A stretch of 64,000 nucleotides of DNA from an uncultured Sphingobacteriaceae bacterium (GTDB lineage Bacteria > Bacteroidota > Bacteroidia > Sphingobacteriales > Sphingobacteriaceae), in the NCBI GenBank assembly GCA_946480915.1, contig CAMLLO010000023.1, positions 1 through 64,000 of the forward strand, given 5' to 3'. The notes under the pieces were generated by a model. That model was given only the letters and a program-made list of their open reading frames with translations. It did no database searches and was not told where the DNA came from. This document shows, one piece after another, positions 63,118-64,000 of this stretch. The stretch's first letter is position 1; each line of letters starts with the position of its first letter. The position numbers were made by a program, and so were the translations under genes.

Positions 63118-64000
63118 ATGGATGCCGAACACAAACTCCACACTATTTTATCTGACAAACACCTTGATGCCGACCTGAAAGCTATCGCGGAAAAAGTATC
63201 TAAAAATGAGCGAATTAACTTTGCTGAAGGGGTGGTTCTTTATGAAAAAGGAGAATTAGGTTACCTCGGAATTCTGGCTAATTATGTTCGTGAAAAGAAA
63301 CACGGAGATAAAACTTTTTTCAACCGGAACTTTCACATTGAACCTACAAATCTCTGTGTGTATGATTGTAAGTTTTGTTCCTACTCGCGTTTATTAAAAC
63401 AGAAGGAAGAAGGTTGGGAATTTACCATGGACGAAATGTTCGAAATGGTGAAAAAATATGATGCACAGCCAGTAACAGAAGTTCATATTGTCGGAGGAGT
63501 TTTACCTCAATATGATGTTGCTTTCTATTCTGAGTTTTTTCGTAAAATTCGTGCACACCGACCTGAACTTCATATCAAAGCCTTGACGCCAGTTGAATTT
63601 CATTATATTTTCAAAAAGGCGAAAATAGATTACGCCACAGGTATGAAATTGATGAAAGAGGCGGGCTTAGACTCTATCCCTGGTGGGGGTGCAGAGATTT
63701 TTGACTCTGAGATCCGTGAACAGATTGCTAAGGATAAATGCAACGCCGAACAGTGGCTGCAAATTCATGAAGAATGGCACAAACTTGGTCAGCGCTCGAA
63801 TGCAACGATTCTTTACGGGCATATAGAGCAGTTCAGGCACCGGGTAGATCACATGGAGCGTCTTCGGCAATTGCAGGATAAAACCGGTGGATTTCAGGCT
63901 TTCATTCCATTAAAGTTCAGAAATCAAGATAATCAAATGTCGCACGTTCCTGAAGTCTCGGTGATAGAAGATCTTCGGAATTACGCGATATCCAGGATCT
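63118..64000 (+). CDS. mqnE: Aminofutalosine synthase, 3' end outside window
   Basis: Radical-SAM enzyme of the futalosine menaquinone pathway, adding the adenosyl radical to 3-[(1-carboxyvinyl)oxy]benzoate. The frame is open from ATG 63118 to the window end, about 294 residues visible of an expected 380-400. The 4Fe-4S motif is Cys80-x3-Cys84-x2-Cys87 in TNLCVYDCKFCSYSRL; HIVGGVLPQYD, IKALTPVEFHYIF, GLDSIPGGGAEIFD and LYGHIEQFRHRVDH are typical. MqnE rather than MqnC is favoured by the FNRNFHIEPTN start and the EIFD segment. Confidence 0.92.
   Translation, partial: MDAEHKLHTILSDKHLDADLKAIAEKVSKNERINFAEGVVLYEKGELGYLGILANYVREKKHGDKTFFNRNFHIEPTNLCVYDCKFCSYSRLLKQKEEGWEFTMDEMFEMVKKYDAQPVTEVHIVGGVLPQYDVAFYSEFFRKIRAHRPELHIKALTPVEFHYIFKKAKIDYATGMKLMKEAGLDSIPGGGAEIFDSEIREQIAKDKCNAEQWLQIHEEWHKLGQRSNATILYGHIEQFRHRVDHMERLRQLQDKTGGFQAFIPLKFRNQDNQMSHVPEVSVIEDLRNYAISRI

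Noticed and set aside
1..64000. tRNA, rRNA, CRISPR, transposase or phage genes
   Set aside because: Both strands were scanned by eye and no convincing example was seen; no insertion sequence or integrase domain occurs among the coding regions.

Overview
The window looks like a chromosomal segment of a Bacteroidota bacterium, most likely a member of the Sphingobacteriaceae (Pedobacter/Mucilaginibacter-like). This rests on a FecR–SusC–SusD nutrient-uptake module, the Bacteroidota form of LptD, a DUF3494 ice-binding lipoprotein, lipoprotein signals ending in (S/G)C, promoter-like TAnnTTTG boxes and the near absence of Shine-Dalgarno sequences. The taxonomic placement is inference from gene content; no rRNA or tRNA gene was seen.

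Layout. 1-8.5 kb is a glycan/sugar-acid uptake locus: the end of a FecR anti-sigma factor, a SusC receptor with an STN signalling domain, a SusD lipoprotein, a strong terminator, a mandelate-racemase-type enolase-superfamily enzyme and a secreted beta-propeller protein. 8.5-12.8 kb holds a GlxA-type AraC regulator divergent from two SRPBCC genes (the first broken by a one-base frameshift), a DinB protein and a GH105/GH88 lipoprotein. 13.0-21.4 kb is the most unusual part: a GH130-type enzyme fused to a response-regulator receiver domain, a universal stress protein with an extra N-terminal domain, a GT4 glycosyltransferase fused to an alpha/alpha-toroid domain, a second GT4 and a convergent stand-alone GH130 paralogue. 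It reads as an intracellular glycan synthesis and phosphorolysis module, possibly under phosphorelay and stress control. 21.5-24.7 kb has housekeeping and accessory enzymes (DUF4256, VOC, methionine aminopeptidase, PEP-mutase family). 25.3-31.6 kb is a MarR-regulated RND efflux operon with a candidate operator at its start. 32.1-35.8 kb is an ice-binding lipoprotein followed by an OmpA-family protein. 35.8-44.5 kb contains a DJ-1/PfpI protein, pirin, an SDR–GH1 pair, a CHASE3-type hybrid histidine kinase, a glycosyltransferase and an LpxH-like phosphoesterase. 44.6-60.4 kb is core cell biology: beta-CASP RNase, MsbA-like ABC transporter, SAM hydrolase-family protein, PhoH, PurC–STAS–RNase Z, MlaD, two tandem amidases, LptD, CinA and a 2-oxo acid dehydrogenase E2. 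60.4-64 kb is methionine biosynthesis (metX behind a SAM riboswitch, and a cystathionine gamma-synthase-type enzyme) and the start of mqnE for menaquinone.

Coordination. Several regulatory units are visible in the DNA: the terminator separating susCD from the enzyme genes, the MarR palindrome over a TAnnTTTG box, the SAM aptamer 5' of metX with a short leader ORF between them, a 16-bp palindrome between the cystathionine gamma-synthase gene and mqnE, and a very strong minus-strand terminator near 25.0 kb with no assigned gene above it. Degenerate copies of one intergenic repeat occur at about 11.4, 21.5 and 24.9 kb.
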